Of a stretch of DNA of 5,266 nt, positions 1 through 5,266 are shown piece by piece. A program made the translations under genes and the position numbers. Positions within the stretch are counted from its first letter, which is position 1, and the number at the start of each line of letters is the position of its first letter. The stretch is from Bacteroidales bacterium. Lineage in GTDB: Bacteria; Bacteroidota; Bacteroidia; Bacteroidales; ML635J-15. Location: the NCBI GenBank assembly GCA_028696755.1, contig JAQVGK010000283.1, positions 1-5,266 on the forward strand, written 5' to 3'. The notes beneath the pieces were generated by a model. The model was not told the origin of the DNA. It searched no databases and saw only the letters and a list, made by a program, of their open reading frames with translations.

Positions 1-162
1 CCTACTGCTTTTGAAAAAATTGCAGGAAAGATACTGGTCGTTGCAGGTAATCCAGCATGCAAAGCAGACTTAGAGGCTAAGGGAATTAAAAACTTCGTTC
101 ACGTGAGATCAAATGTTCTGGAAGATGTTAAAGCTTACCAGAAACAACTTGGTATTAACTAA
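1..162 (+). CDS. mutA: Methylmalonyl-CoA mutase small subunit, C-terminal end (partial, 5' cut by window)
   Basis: Frame 1 is open from the first base to a TAA at 160-162 and gives 53 residues. The readable end includes [20 protein letters not shown], then a stretch with [12 protein letters not shown], ending in KQLGIN. This is the typical tail of the mutase small subunit (MutA), whose C-terminal domain has the cobalamin-domain fold but lacks the cobalamin-ligating motif. MutA pairs with MutB to form the heterodimer that interconverts (R)-methylmalonyl-CoA and succinyl-CoA in the cytoplasm; by family knowledge its role is structural rather than catalytic. The stop lies 14 bases before the mutB ATG, the usual mutA-mutB operon order. 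The identity rests on the tail sequence plus this neighbour, since the N-terminal barrel is outside the window. No frameshift is visible in the part present. Confidence 0.9.
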   Translation, partial: PTAFEKIAGKILVVAGNPACKADLEAKGIKNFVHVRSNVLEDVKAYQKQLGIN

Positions 163-176
163 AAACAGCAGCAGAC

Positions 177-2309
177 ATGAAACCGAATTATAAAACTACA
201 AATATTAAAGCTAAAGCTGCAAGCGGAAAACCGGATGCGGCTGCAACAGAAAAAAACTGGATGACTGCCGAGCAGATTCCAGTAAAAAAACTTTACACTG
301 CCGAAGATTTAAAAGGAATGGAGCATCTCGAATATGCAGCCGGACTTCCGCCATATCTTCGTGGCCCTTACTCCACCATGTATGTAATGCAACCATGGAC
401 AATTCGTCAGTATGCAGGATTTTCAACTGCCGAAGAATCAAATGCATTTTATCGCCGTAATCTAGCTGCTGGTCAAAAAGGTCTATCGGTAGCATTCGAC
501 CTTGCTACACATCGCGGTTACGACTCAGATCATCCGCGCGTTGTTGGTGATGTTGGTAAAGCTGGCGTTGCAGTAGATTCTGTGCTAGATATGAAGATAT
601 TATTCGACCAGATTCCACTCAACAAAATGTCGGTATCAATGACAATGAATGGCGCTGTTTTGCCAGTTCTTGCATTTTATATTGTTGCTGCTCTGGAACA
701 AGGTGCAAAACTCGAAGAACTTGCCGGAACAATTCAGAACGACATTCTAAAAGAGTTCATGGTAAGAAACACTTACATTTATCCTCCTGAATTTTCGATG
801 AAAATTATCGGTGATATTTTTGAGTTTACATCGCAAAAAATGCCGAAATTCAACTCGATTTCGATTTCGGGATACCACATGCAGGAAGCTGGAGCTACAA
901 ACGATATCGAGCTTGCATATACTCTTGCCGATGGTCTAGAATATTTAAGAACTGGTATTCGTGCAGGGTTGGATATTGATGCATTTGCGCCTCGCCTTTC
1001 GTTCTTCTGGGCACTTGGAATGAACCACTTTATGGAAATTGCTAAGATGCGTGCAGCACGTTTGTTATGGGCAAAAATTGTAAGCCAGTTTAATCCCAAA
1101 AACCCAAAGTCGCTTGCATTGCGCACACATACCCAGACTTCGGGCTGGTCGCTTACCGAGCAGGATCCTTTCAACAATGTTGCAAGAACCTGTATCGAAG
1201 CTATGGGAGCAGCTTTAGGACATACTCAATCGCTTCACACCAATGCACTCGACGAAGCTATTGCTTTACCAACCGATTTCTCGGCACGTATTGCACGTAA
1301 CACACAGATTTACATTCAGGAAGAAACAAATATCTGTAAACAAGTTGATCCATGGGCAGGTTCTTATTATGTTGAATCTCTCACTCACGAGATTGCTCAC
1401 AATGCTTGGAAACTAATTGAGGAAGTTGAGTCTTTGGGCGGTATGGCAAAAGCAATTGAATCGGGAATTCCAAAGATGAGGATTGAAGAAGCTGCTGCCC
1501 GCACACAAGCTCGTATTGATAGTGGTCAGCAGGTAATTGTAGGAACAAACAAGTATCGTCTCGAGAAAGAAGATCCAATTGATATTCTTGATGTTGACAA
1601 TACAGCAGTTCGTGAAGCTCAAATTAAAAGATTACAAAAACTGCGTGCCGAAAGAAACGAAGCCGAATGTCAGGCAGCTCTAGCAGCAATTACAAAATGT
1701 GCCGAAACCGGACAGGGCAACCTGTTGGAATTAGCCATCGACGCTGCAATGAAAAGAGCTAGTTTAGGTGAGATTTCTGATGCATGCGAAAAAGTAGCAG
1801 GAAGGTACAAAGCCGTGATAAGAACAATATCAGGAGTTTACTCCTCAGAATCGAAAAATGATCCCGACTTCGGAAAAGCCAGGGAATTGTGTAGCAAATT
1901 TGCTGAAAAAGAAGGTCGTCAACCACGTATTATGATTGCTAAAATGGGTCAGGATGGTCATGACCGCGGAGCAAAGGTAGTTTCTACCGGATATGCTGAT
2001 GTTGGTTTCGACGTTGATATGGGTCCACTTTTCCAAACTCCCGAAGAAGCAGCAAAACAAGCTGTTGAGAATGATGTTCATGTTCTTGGCGTTTCGTCAC
2101 TGGCCGCAGGACACAAAACTTTGGTTCCTTCGGTAATTGCCGAACTTAAGAAGCTTGGTCGCGAAGATATTCTGGTTATTGCTGGTGGTGTTATTCCATC
2201 ACAAGATTATCAGTTCCTCTATGATGCTGGTGTAGCTGCAATATTTGGCCCGGGAACTTCAGTTTCCAAAGCTGCAATTGCAATTCTCGAGCTCTTACTC
2301 GAAGACTAA
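177..2309 (+). CDS. mutB: Methylmalonyl-CoA mutase large (catalytic) subunit
   Basis: This 710-aa protein is the adenosylcobalamin-dependent mutase that interconverts (R)-methylmalonyl-CoA and succinyl-CoA, linking propionate metabolism to the TCA cycle. Residues about 35-530 form the substrate-binding TIM barrel and about 575-705 the cobalamin domain. Counting against the Propionibacterium enzyme as I remember it gives a constant offset of 10: Tyr79, Arg197, Tyr233 and His234 correspond to the active-site residues Tyr89, Arg207, Tyr243 and His244. The cobalamin signature is complete: D593-x-H595-x-x-G598, with His595 as lower cobalt ligand, then S640-x-L642 and G670-G671. Length is normal for the family. 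The ATG at 177 is preferred because the MKPNYK start resembles Bacteroidota homologues and lies 14 bases after mutA; Met29 (261) is the next option. No Shine-Dalgarno sequence is seen. One oddity: residue 72 is Gln where the Propionibacterium and human enzymes have Arg, in the strand that contacts CoA. No frameshift is visible. Confidence 0.97.
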   Translation: MKPNYKTTNIKAKAASGKPDAAATEKNWMTAEQIPVKKLYTAEDLKGMEHLEYAAGLPPYLRGPYSTMYVMQPWTIRQYAGFSTAEESNAFYRRNLAAGQKGLSVAFDLATHRGYDSDHPRVVGDVGKAGVAVDSVLDMKILFDQIPLNKMSVSMTMNGAVLPVLAFYIVAALEQGAKLEELAGTIQNDILKEFMVRNTYIYPPEFSMKIIGDIFEFTSQKMPKFNSISISGYHMQEAGATNDIELAYTLADGLEYLRTGIRAGLDIDAFAPRLSFFWALGMNHFMEIAKMRAARLLWAKIVSQFNPKNPKSLALRTHTQTSGWSLTEQDPFNNVARTCIEAMGAALGHTQSLHTNALDEAIALPTDFSARIARNTQIYIQEETNICKQVDPWAGSYYVESLTHEIAHNAWKLIEEVESLGGMAKAIESGIPKMRIEEAAARTQARIDSGQQVIVGTNKYRLEKEDPIDILDVDNTAVREAQIKRLQKLRAERNEAECQAALAAITKCAETGQGNLLELAIDAAMKRASLGEISDACEKVAGRYKAVIRTISGVYSSESKNDPDFGKARELCSKFAEKEGRQPRIMIAKMGQDGHDRGAKVVSTGYADVGFDVDMGPLFQTPEEAAKQAVENDVHVLGVSSLAAGHKTLVPSVIAELKKLGREDILVIAGGVIPSQDYQFLYDAGVAAIFGPGTSVSKAAIAILELLLED

Positions 2310-2330
2310 ATTACGTTTTTTATAATATAG

Positions 2331-2361
2331 AAACTCCATCTGAAAAAGGTGGAGTTTTTTT
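2331..2361 (+). terminator. Intrinsic terminator of the mutAB operon
   Basis: The arms AAACTCCATC (2331-2340) and GGTGGAGTTT (2348-2357) pair over ten positions with one G-U wobble around a seven-base loop, TGAAAAA. The right arm runs into an unbroken T tract at 2355-2361. The hairpin begins 22 bases after the mutB stop. The left arm is also preceded by A/T-rich sequence, but the gene arrangement needs termination only on the + strand here. Confidence 0.9.
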
Positions 2362-2447
2362 GTATATTGGTATTGCTATTATCAACCTCTATTGGATTTT
2401 TTATACCTTTTGAAATTTAATATGATCTAATGCTGATTGTGTGTTTT

Positions 2448-2509
2448 TTGAGCTCCGTAGAGAGCTCAATGTCTGTAACCACGGACAAGAACTTGTTCAC
2501 TGTCCGTGG
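2448..2509. repeat. Twin-hairpin intergenic repeat, candidate interspersed Bacteroidota element
   Basis: Two perfect inverted repeats lie nine bases apart. The first is TTGAGCTC (2448-2455) and GAGCTCAA (2462-2469) around CGTAGA. The second is CCACGGACA (2479-2487) and TGTCCGTGG (2501-2509) around a 13-base loop that can itself pair as GAA/TTC. The wording GAGCTCCGTAG, then AATGTCTGTA, then CCACGGAC with its complement, reminds me of short repeats scattered between genes in many Bacteroidota genomes, often mis-called as tiny ORFs. That likeness is from memory and untested. Neither hairpin has a T tract, so they do not look like terminators. A single-locus regulatory structure is the alternative. 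Confidence 0.55.
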
Positions 2510-2526
2510 ATGCAGCTAGAGTAAAA

Positions 2527-2578
2527 ATTTCTTTGGCATGTGTTTTTGCGAAAAATGCAAAAACCATGACAAAGAAAT
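2527..2578. repeat. Long near-perfect inverted repeat (21-bp hairpin)
   Basis: The left arm (2527-2549) and right arm (2557-2578) pair in three blocks: ATTTCTTTG with CAAAGAAAT, CATG with CATG, and GTTTTTGC with GCAAAAAC. Only one G-A mismatch and one bulged T interrupt 21 base pairs. The loop, GAAAAAT, can close one further G-U pair. AGCTAG (2514-2519) and CTAGCT (2605-2610) could form an outer closing stem. The palindrome is far longer than a typical operator and lacks a T tract. It may be the end of the same repeat unit as 2448-2509, a remnant of a MITE or REP-like element, or a structured RNA. Confidence 0.6.
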
Positions 2579-2608
2579 CATTAATGAAAATGAAAGAAAT
2601 TGGACTAG

Positions 2609-2668
2609 CTCAAAATTCAAAATGGTATTATTTAGAGAATAGTAGATTTTGAGACATGTCTCTCAAAA
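2609..2668 (+). other. Competing stems (alternative RNA hairpins)
   Basis: ATTTTGAG (2646-2653) can pair with upstream CTCAAAAT (2609-2616), or its part from 2647 can pair, extended by one base, as TTTTGAGA (2647-2654) with downstream TCTCAAAA (2661-2668). The two pairings exclude each other. The second surrounds the perfect palindrome GAGACATGTCTC (2651-2662). The layout is switch-like, but no T tract follows, so attenuation is not supported. A dimeric regulator site at the palindrome is another reading. It may all be chance in A/T-rich sequence. Confidence 0.3.
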
Positions 2669-2750
2669 CCAAAAAATTAGAACTTAAACCAAAAACTAAT
2701 TGAATCTTACCACACACTAGTTATGACAAAATTAATAAGTGATTTGGCTG

Positions 2751-2758
2751 TAGTTTTG
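2751..2758 (+). promoter_or_regulatory. Candidate Bacteroidota -7 promoter box for the GLUG-repeat gene
   Basis: TAGTTTTG matches the Bacteroidota -7 consensus TAnnTTTG exactly and sits 38 bases before the ATG at 2797. The -33 element is poor: the best match, TTATG at 2721-2725, is 25 bases upstream, slightly farther than usual. A start of transcription near 2763-2765 would give a leader of about 32-34 bases. Confidence 0.5.
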
Positions 2759-2762
2759 ATTC

Positions 2763-2778
2763 TAGATAAAAATATCTA
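2763..2778 (+). promoter_or_regulatory. Small leader hairpin before the GLUG-repeat gene
   Basis: TAGATA (2763-2768) and TATCTA (2773-2778) pair perfectly around AAAA. The hairpin starts five bases after the candidate -7 box, so it would lie at the very 5' end of the mRNA, 18 bases before the ATG. It is A/T-rich and weak. It could protect the 5' end or be a small operator palindrome, and its function is unknown. Confidence 0.35.
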
Positions 2779-2796
2779 ACATTAAAACTAAGTATT

Positions 2797-4908
2797 ATGA
2801 AACACATTATTTACACAATTTTAATTTTTAGTGCAGTTCAACTCAGTGCACAAAATTACTCAGGCGGTTTGGGAACAGAAGTAAATCCTTTCATGATTAA
2901 TGATATCAGCGACTTAATTTATTTATCATTGCATTCTAATGATTGGGATAAGCACTTTATTCAAATCGCTGATATAGATGCACAAAAAACAAGTATAATT
3001 AATTATGGTGATCACGACAACGATCCAGCAAGTCCAGATCAGGCTATGGGCATTTCACCTATTGGAAATACGTTGTATGCATTCACTGGAACTTATAATG
3101 GCGATGGATATGCGATTCTCAATCTGAATATTAACAGACCCCAGTTGGAAAACACAGGATTATTCGGCTATACAAGTTTTGCGACCATTTCTAATATCAA
3201 TTTGATAGATTGTTCAGTTTCAGGTGGCAAAAGCACCGGATCATTAGTCGGTAAAAATAGTGCCGGACAAGTAATCAATTGTTCTGCTACAGCAATTGTT
3301 AACGGAAATGGTTATAACGTTGGAGGATTAGTTGGTTTCAATTTTTGTAATGCCAGCATAATAAACAGCAATGCCAAAGGATTTGTTACAAACAATAACT
3401 ATAAAACCGGTGGCTTAGTTGGTAGCAATCATTATTCATCAACTATCGAAAATTCCTATTTATTATGTAATGTACATGGTTTATCGTTAACTGGAGGCAT
3501 TTCAGGCAATAATGACTATAATTCAAAAATCAAAAACTCCTATTCATCCGGAGAAATTATAGGAAGTTCAACTATCGGCGGATTGACAGGTGAAAATAAT
3601 TCATCACAAATTTACAACTCTTATTCTACCTGTATTGTTTCAGGATCCTTTACCAGATGTGGCGGACTTGTTGGTTACAGCAATTATTCCGGATATAAAA
3701 CAGAAATCGTCAATTCTTATGCAACTGGAAGTGTTAGTGGAACATCTGAAATCGGTGGTTTTATTGGCAAAAACAATAAAGGACAAATTAAAAATTCGTA
3801 TTCTACAGGAGCAGTAACAGGAACTTCTTACATCGGTGGATTTATAGGTTATAACACAGGTGTTACAGCTAATGTAACAAATTCATTTTATGATAATGAA
3901 ACCAGTGGTATCGAAAACCTTGCTATCGCTGTTGACGAAAACAATCAAAATGTTTGTGCAATCCCGACACATCAATTTAAAAACGTAGCAACTTTTCAAG
4001 ACCTCTGGCAAATAATACCGGTTGCTGATTACAATAATCCCTGGGTTATAAACTTTGATGGTCGTCCATACCTTTATTTTCAACAAGTTGCAATCTCCAA
4101 TGCTGTTTGTCAGGGAAATGATGATAATGAATTTCTTTCCATTGGAGATTTATTAAATATTGACGGAATAGTAATTACTGAAATTGGCTACCGATTTAAA
4201 GCAAAAAACAGTATTATTTGGATTGAAAAGCCAATCGAAAACAAAAATACTTTACTAAAACAATACTTCAGTAGTATTGAAATCAATCCTAATAATGACT
4301 ATTATGTTCAAGCTTATGTAAAAGACATCAACAATAATTACTATTATGGTGATGCAGCAGTAAAAAACAATTATATCCCTACTTTACCTGTAGAATTGGT
4401 TAGTTTTAGCACCTTTTCAGGGGAATATTATACAGAACTTGAGTGGAAAACCAGCGCAGAAATAAATAATGATTATTTTACAATCGAAATTAGTAATGAT
4501 GCATATAACTGGAGCGTTGTAAAACACATCGAGGGCAATGGCAATTGTAACTATGAGAATAATTACAAATTATTAACAGACAAAGAAAATACAGTTGTTT
4601 ATTATCGACTCTCTCAAACCGATTTTGACGGTACTCATGAAATTCTACGGACAATAGCATTAGAACCTTCGATACAAAATAATGTGGAAATTTCAATTTA
4701 TCCCAATCCGGCAAGCGATTATATCGTAATAAATAATTGCCCTATCGGAAAAGTTTCGATATACAATACAAGTGGTCAAATTGTTCTGGAAGATAATATT
4801 GATGAATACAGGAATACAATTAACATTTCTGGTTTGATCCCGGGCAATTATTTTGTCAAATTCCAAAATACTGAAACTAAGATTTCAACAATCAGTATTG
4901 TTAGATAA
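2797..4908 (+). CDS. Secreted GLUG-repeat protein with T9SS type A C-terminal sorting domain
   Basis: This 703-aa protein is predicted to be exported and delivered to the cell surface or medium by type IX secretion. Residues 1-18 form a signal peptide (Lys2, hydrophobic core, LSA before Gln19). Residues 120-365 carry nine GLUG-type repeats of about 28 residues, cores such as GGLVG, GGFIG and GGISG, often followed by NSYSTG; they end in NSFYDNETSG, and a closing segment up to PYLYF (425-428) is typical of such proteins. Residues about 431-525 (ITEIGY to DYYVQAYVKD) look fibronectin-III-like. Residues 529-625 (LPVELVSF, EINNDYFTIE, YYRLSQTDFDG) match the domain that often precedes T9SS tails. 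Residues 629-703 are the sorting domain, with YPNP at 635-638 and GNYFVK at 683-688. The sorting domain is normally removed on export, often with attachment to surface lipopolysaccharide. No catalytic motif is seen, so adhesion or matrix binding is inference only. The ATG fits the signal peptide. No Shine-Dalgarno is present. The gene looks more A/T-rich than mutB. Confidence 0.88.
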   Translation: MKHIIYTILIFSAVQLSAQNYSGGLGTEVNPFMINDISDLIYLSLHSNDWDKHFIQIADIDAQKTSIINYGDHDNDPASPDQAMGISPIGNTLYAFTGTYNGDGYAILNLNINRPQLENTGLFGYTSFATISNINLIDCSVSGGKSTGSLVGKNSAGQVINCSATAIVNGNGYNVGGLVGFNFCNASIINSNAKGFVTNNNYKTGGLVGSNHYSSTIENSYLLCNVHGLSLTGGISGNNDYNSKIKNSYSSGEIIGSSTIGGLTGENNSSQIYNSYSTCIVSGSFTRCGGLVGYSNYSGYKTEIVNSYATGSVSGTSEIGGFIGKNNKGQIKNSYSTGAVTGTSYIGGFIGYNTGVTANVTNSFYDNETSGIENLAIAVDENNQNVCAIPTHQFKNVATFQDLWQIIPVADYNNPWVINFDGRPYLYFQQVAISNAVCQGNDDNEFLSIGDLLNIDGIVITEIGYRFKAKNSIIWIEKPIENKNTLLKQYFSSIEINPNNDYYVQAYVKDINNNYYYGDAAVKNNYIPTLPVELVSFSTFSGEYYTELEWKTSAEINNDYFTIEISNDAYNWSVVKHIEGNGNCNYENNYKLLTDKENTVVYYRLSQTDFDGTHEILRTIALEPSIQNNVEISIYPNPASDYIVINNCPIGKVSIYNTSGQIVLEDNIDEYRNTINISGLIPGNYFVKFQNTETKISTISIVR
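3154..3891 (+). repeat. Coding repeat array: nine GLUG-type units
   Basis: Core glycine motifs begin at residues 120 (TGLFG), 148 (GSLVG), 176 and 205 (GGLVG), 233 (GGISG), 261 (GGLTG), 289 (GGLVG), 320 and 347 (GGFIG). The steps are 28, 28, 29, 28, 28, 28, 31 and 27 residues, so the DNA period is about 84 bases. The first two units are degenerate. The protein period is far better kept than the DNA, which suggests an old array under structural constraint rather than recent duplication. A step of 28 residues is compatible with one turn of a beta-solenoid; that fold is inference. Confidence 0.85.
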
Positions 4909-4914
4909 GCTCTT

Positions 4915-4939
4915 GAGTAATTATCAGCACTACTCTTTT
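4915..4939 (+). terminator. Weak candidate terminator after the GLUG-repeat gene
   Basis: GAGTA (4915-4919) and TACTC (4931-4935) pair around an 11-base loop and are followed by TTTT and then A/T-rich sequence. The stem is only five base pairs, so it is a weak hairpin. Its place, seven bases after the stop codon, is the main support. No stronger terminator is seen before 5070. Confidence 0.3.
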
Positions 4940-4981
4940 AATTGATTATGTTTTTAGGTAATGGATAATCATATATTTCTA

Positions 4982-5101
4982 ACACGGTTTGATTATTAGT
5001 TTTTGGTTTGTTTGATAAACTTACATTTAAAAACTTCGAGCTGATTATTTTTATTTATATTTGCAGTGTATGAATAATAACCAAAATACTGCAAACCGTG
5101 T
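4982..5101. repeat. 10-bp inverted repeat flanking a promoter and start codon
   Basis: ACACGGTTTG at 4982-4991 is exactly inverted as CAAACCGTGT at 5092-5101, with 100 bases between. The enclosed segment holds the candidate promoter (5056-5063) and the ATG at 5070; the right arm lies in codons 8-11 of the last gene. Short inverted repeats around promoters mark phase-variable switches in Bacteroidota, but an arm of ten bases could be chance, and inversion here would also move the start codon. Confidence 0.35.
5056..5063 (+). promoter_or_regulatory. Candidate Bacteroidota -7 promoter box for the last gene
   Basis: TATATTTG matches TAnnTTTG exactly. A weak -33-like TTCG lies at 5035-5038, 17 bases upstream. 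The box ends six bases before the ATG at 5070, so transcription would start at or within a few bases of that codon. This would make a leaderless mRNA, unless another promoter upstream is used. Confidence 0.5.
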
Positions 5102-5266
5102 AATCAACATTTGCTTGTTGTTTGTATGTTTAGGTGCATTTATAATGTTAAACAGTTACTTTAACAAGGAAAAGTCAGCTGTCACAGAGAATAATTTTCA
5201 TACAGTTCAGGTCTTAGCGCAAAAAACTGCCACCGTACAAATAAGTACAATTGTATTTCCCGATTT
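5070..5266 (+). CDS. Unrecognised membrane-anchored or exported protein (partial, 3' cut by window)
   Basis: The frame is open from ATG 5070 to the window end, giving 65 complete codons and two more bases. The product begins MNNNQNTANR and continues with a hydrophobic segment at about residues 11-28 (INICLLFVCLGAFIML). It then turns polar (NKEKSAVTENN, residues 32-42) and ends in a beta-prone stretch, TATVQISTIVFPD. This fits a single N-terminal membrane anchor or an uncleaved signal, with the rest outside the cytoplasm; no clear signal-peptidase or lipobox cysteine site is seen. I do not recognise the family. The ATG is chosen because it keeps the positive residue (Arg10) before the hydrophobic segment; the next Met (5145) would start inside it. 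No Shine-Dalgarno is present, and the promoter-like box is very close. The gene is on the same strand as its neighbour and 161 bases from it, with no clear functional link. Confidence 0.65.
   Translation, partial: MNNNQNTANRVINICLLFVCLGAFIMLNSYFNKEKSAVTENNFHTVQVLAQKTATVQISTIVFPD

Larger units (their letters stand above)
2310..2796. other. Structured intergenic region without a convincing gene
   Basis: This 487-base spacer separates the mut operon from the GLUG-repeat gene. Beyond the terminator it holds at least four inverted repeats (2448-2469, 2479-2509, 2527-2578, 2647-2668), a promoter-like box and a small leader hairpin before the next ATG. Three short open frames fall within it: 2538-2642 (+, 34 codons), 2566-2652 (+, 28 codons) and 2466-2567 (-, 33 codons). 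None resembles a protein I know. All three overlap the hairpin arms, so they are more likely by-products of the repeats than genes. No tRNA, rRNA or known riboswitch was recognised. Confidence 0.7.

Noticed and set aside
163..176. Separate promoter, Shine-Dalgarno or cobalamin riboswitch for mutB
   Set aside because: The gap from mutA is only 14 bases and shows no such element; any riboswitch would be upstream of mutA, outside the window.
261..263. Met29 as the true start of MutB
   Set aside because: The upstream N terminus resembles Bacteroidota homologues and the ATG at 177 suits the operon spacing; Met29 would remove that region.
211..495. 94-codon frame on the minus strand inside mutB
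   Set aside because: It lies wholly within a conserved coding sequence, has no recognisable motif, and is a shadow of mutB.
779..1177. 132-codon frame on the minus strand inside mutB
   Set aside because: It overlaps the most conserved barrel region of mutB, has no family resemblance, and its composition is explained by the sense codons.
1381..2081. Three minus-strand frames of 65-78 codons in the 3' half of mutB
   Set aside because: All are antisense to conserved mutB sequence and show no start context or domain.
2647..2668. TTTTGAGA/TCTCAAAA hairpin as a terminator
   Set aside because: No T tract follows on either strand at the right distance, and a strong terminator already stands at 2331-2361.
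3154..3891. Regular 84-base periodicity that might suggest a CRISPR array
   Set aside because: The period is conserved at the protein level, the DNA units are divergent, and the whole stretch is in frame within a GLUG-repeat protein.
3590..4714. Short frames inside the GLUG-repeat gene on both strands
   Set aside because: The host frame has a continuous signal peptide, repeats and sorting domain, so these are shadows.

Overview
The window most likely comes from a member of the phylum Bacteroidota, from an AT-rich genome outside the genus Bacteroides. Four things point this way. The methylmalonyl-CoA mutase is of the two-subunit type, with a Bacteroidota-like large subunit. A predicted secreted protein ends in a type IX secretion (T9SS) C-terminal sorting domain. 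Start codons lack Shine-Dalgarno sequences and sit behind A/T-rich leaders. Two boxes match the Bacteroidota -7 promoter consensus TAnnTTTG. No species can be named from the sequence alone.

Layout. Bases 1-162 are the last 53 codons of mutA, the small subunit of methylmalonyl-CoA mutase. After 14 bases follows the complete mutB (177-2309, 710 aa), the catalytic cobalamin-binding subunit. The two are evidently one operon, which interconverts methylmalonyl-CoA and succinyl-CoA in propionate metabolism. A strong intrinsic terminator at 2331-2361 closes it. Bases 2310-2796 hold no convincing gene but are rich in secondary structure: two hairpins resembling an interspersed Bacteroidota intergenic repeat (2448-2509), a very long near-perfect hairpin (2527-2578), a set of competing stems (2609-2668), then a promoter-like box and a small leader hairpin.

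Bases 2797-4908 encode a 703-aa secreted protein with a signal peptide, nine GLUG-type repeats of about 28 residues, a fibronectin-III-like region, a second beta-rich domain, and a T9SS type A sorting domain. It is most likely a cell-surface or released beta-solenoid protein. Its ligand cannot be told from the sequence. A weak terminator may follow it. The last gene starts at 5070 and runs off the window. It encodes an unrecognised protein with an N-terminal membrane segment. Its promoter-like box lies only six bases before the ATG, and a 10-bp inverted repeat flanks promoter and start.

The mut operon is ordinary core metabolism and the two downstream genes look like accessory surface functions; nothing ties the two parts together functionally. 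I see no firm evidence of a new multi-gene system. The parts most worth following up are the hairpin-rich spacer, the Arg-to-Gln change in the CoA-binding strand of MutB, and the inverted repeat around the last promoter.
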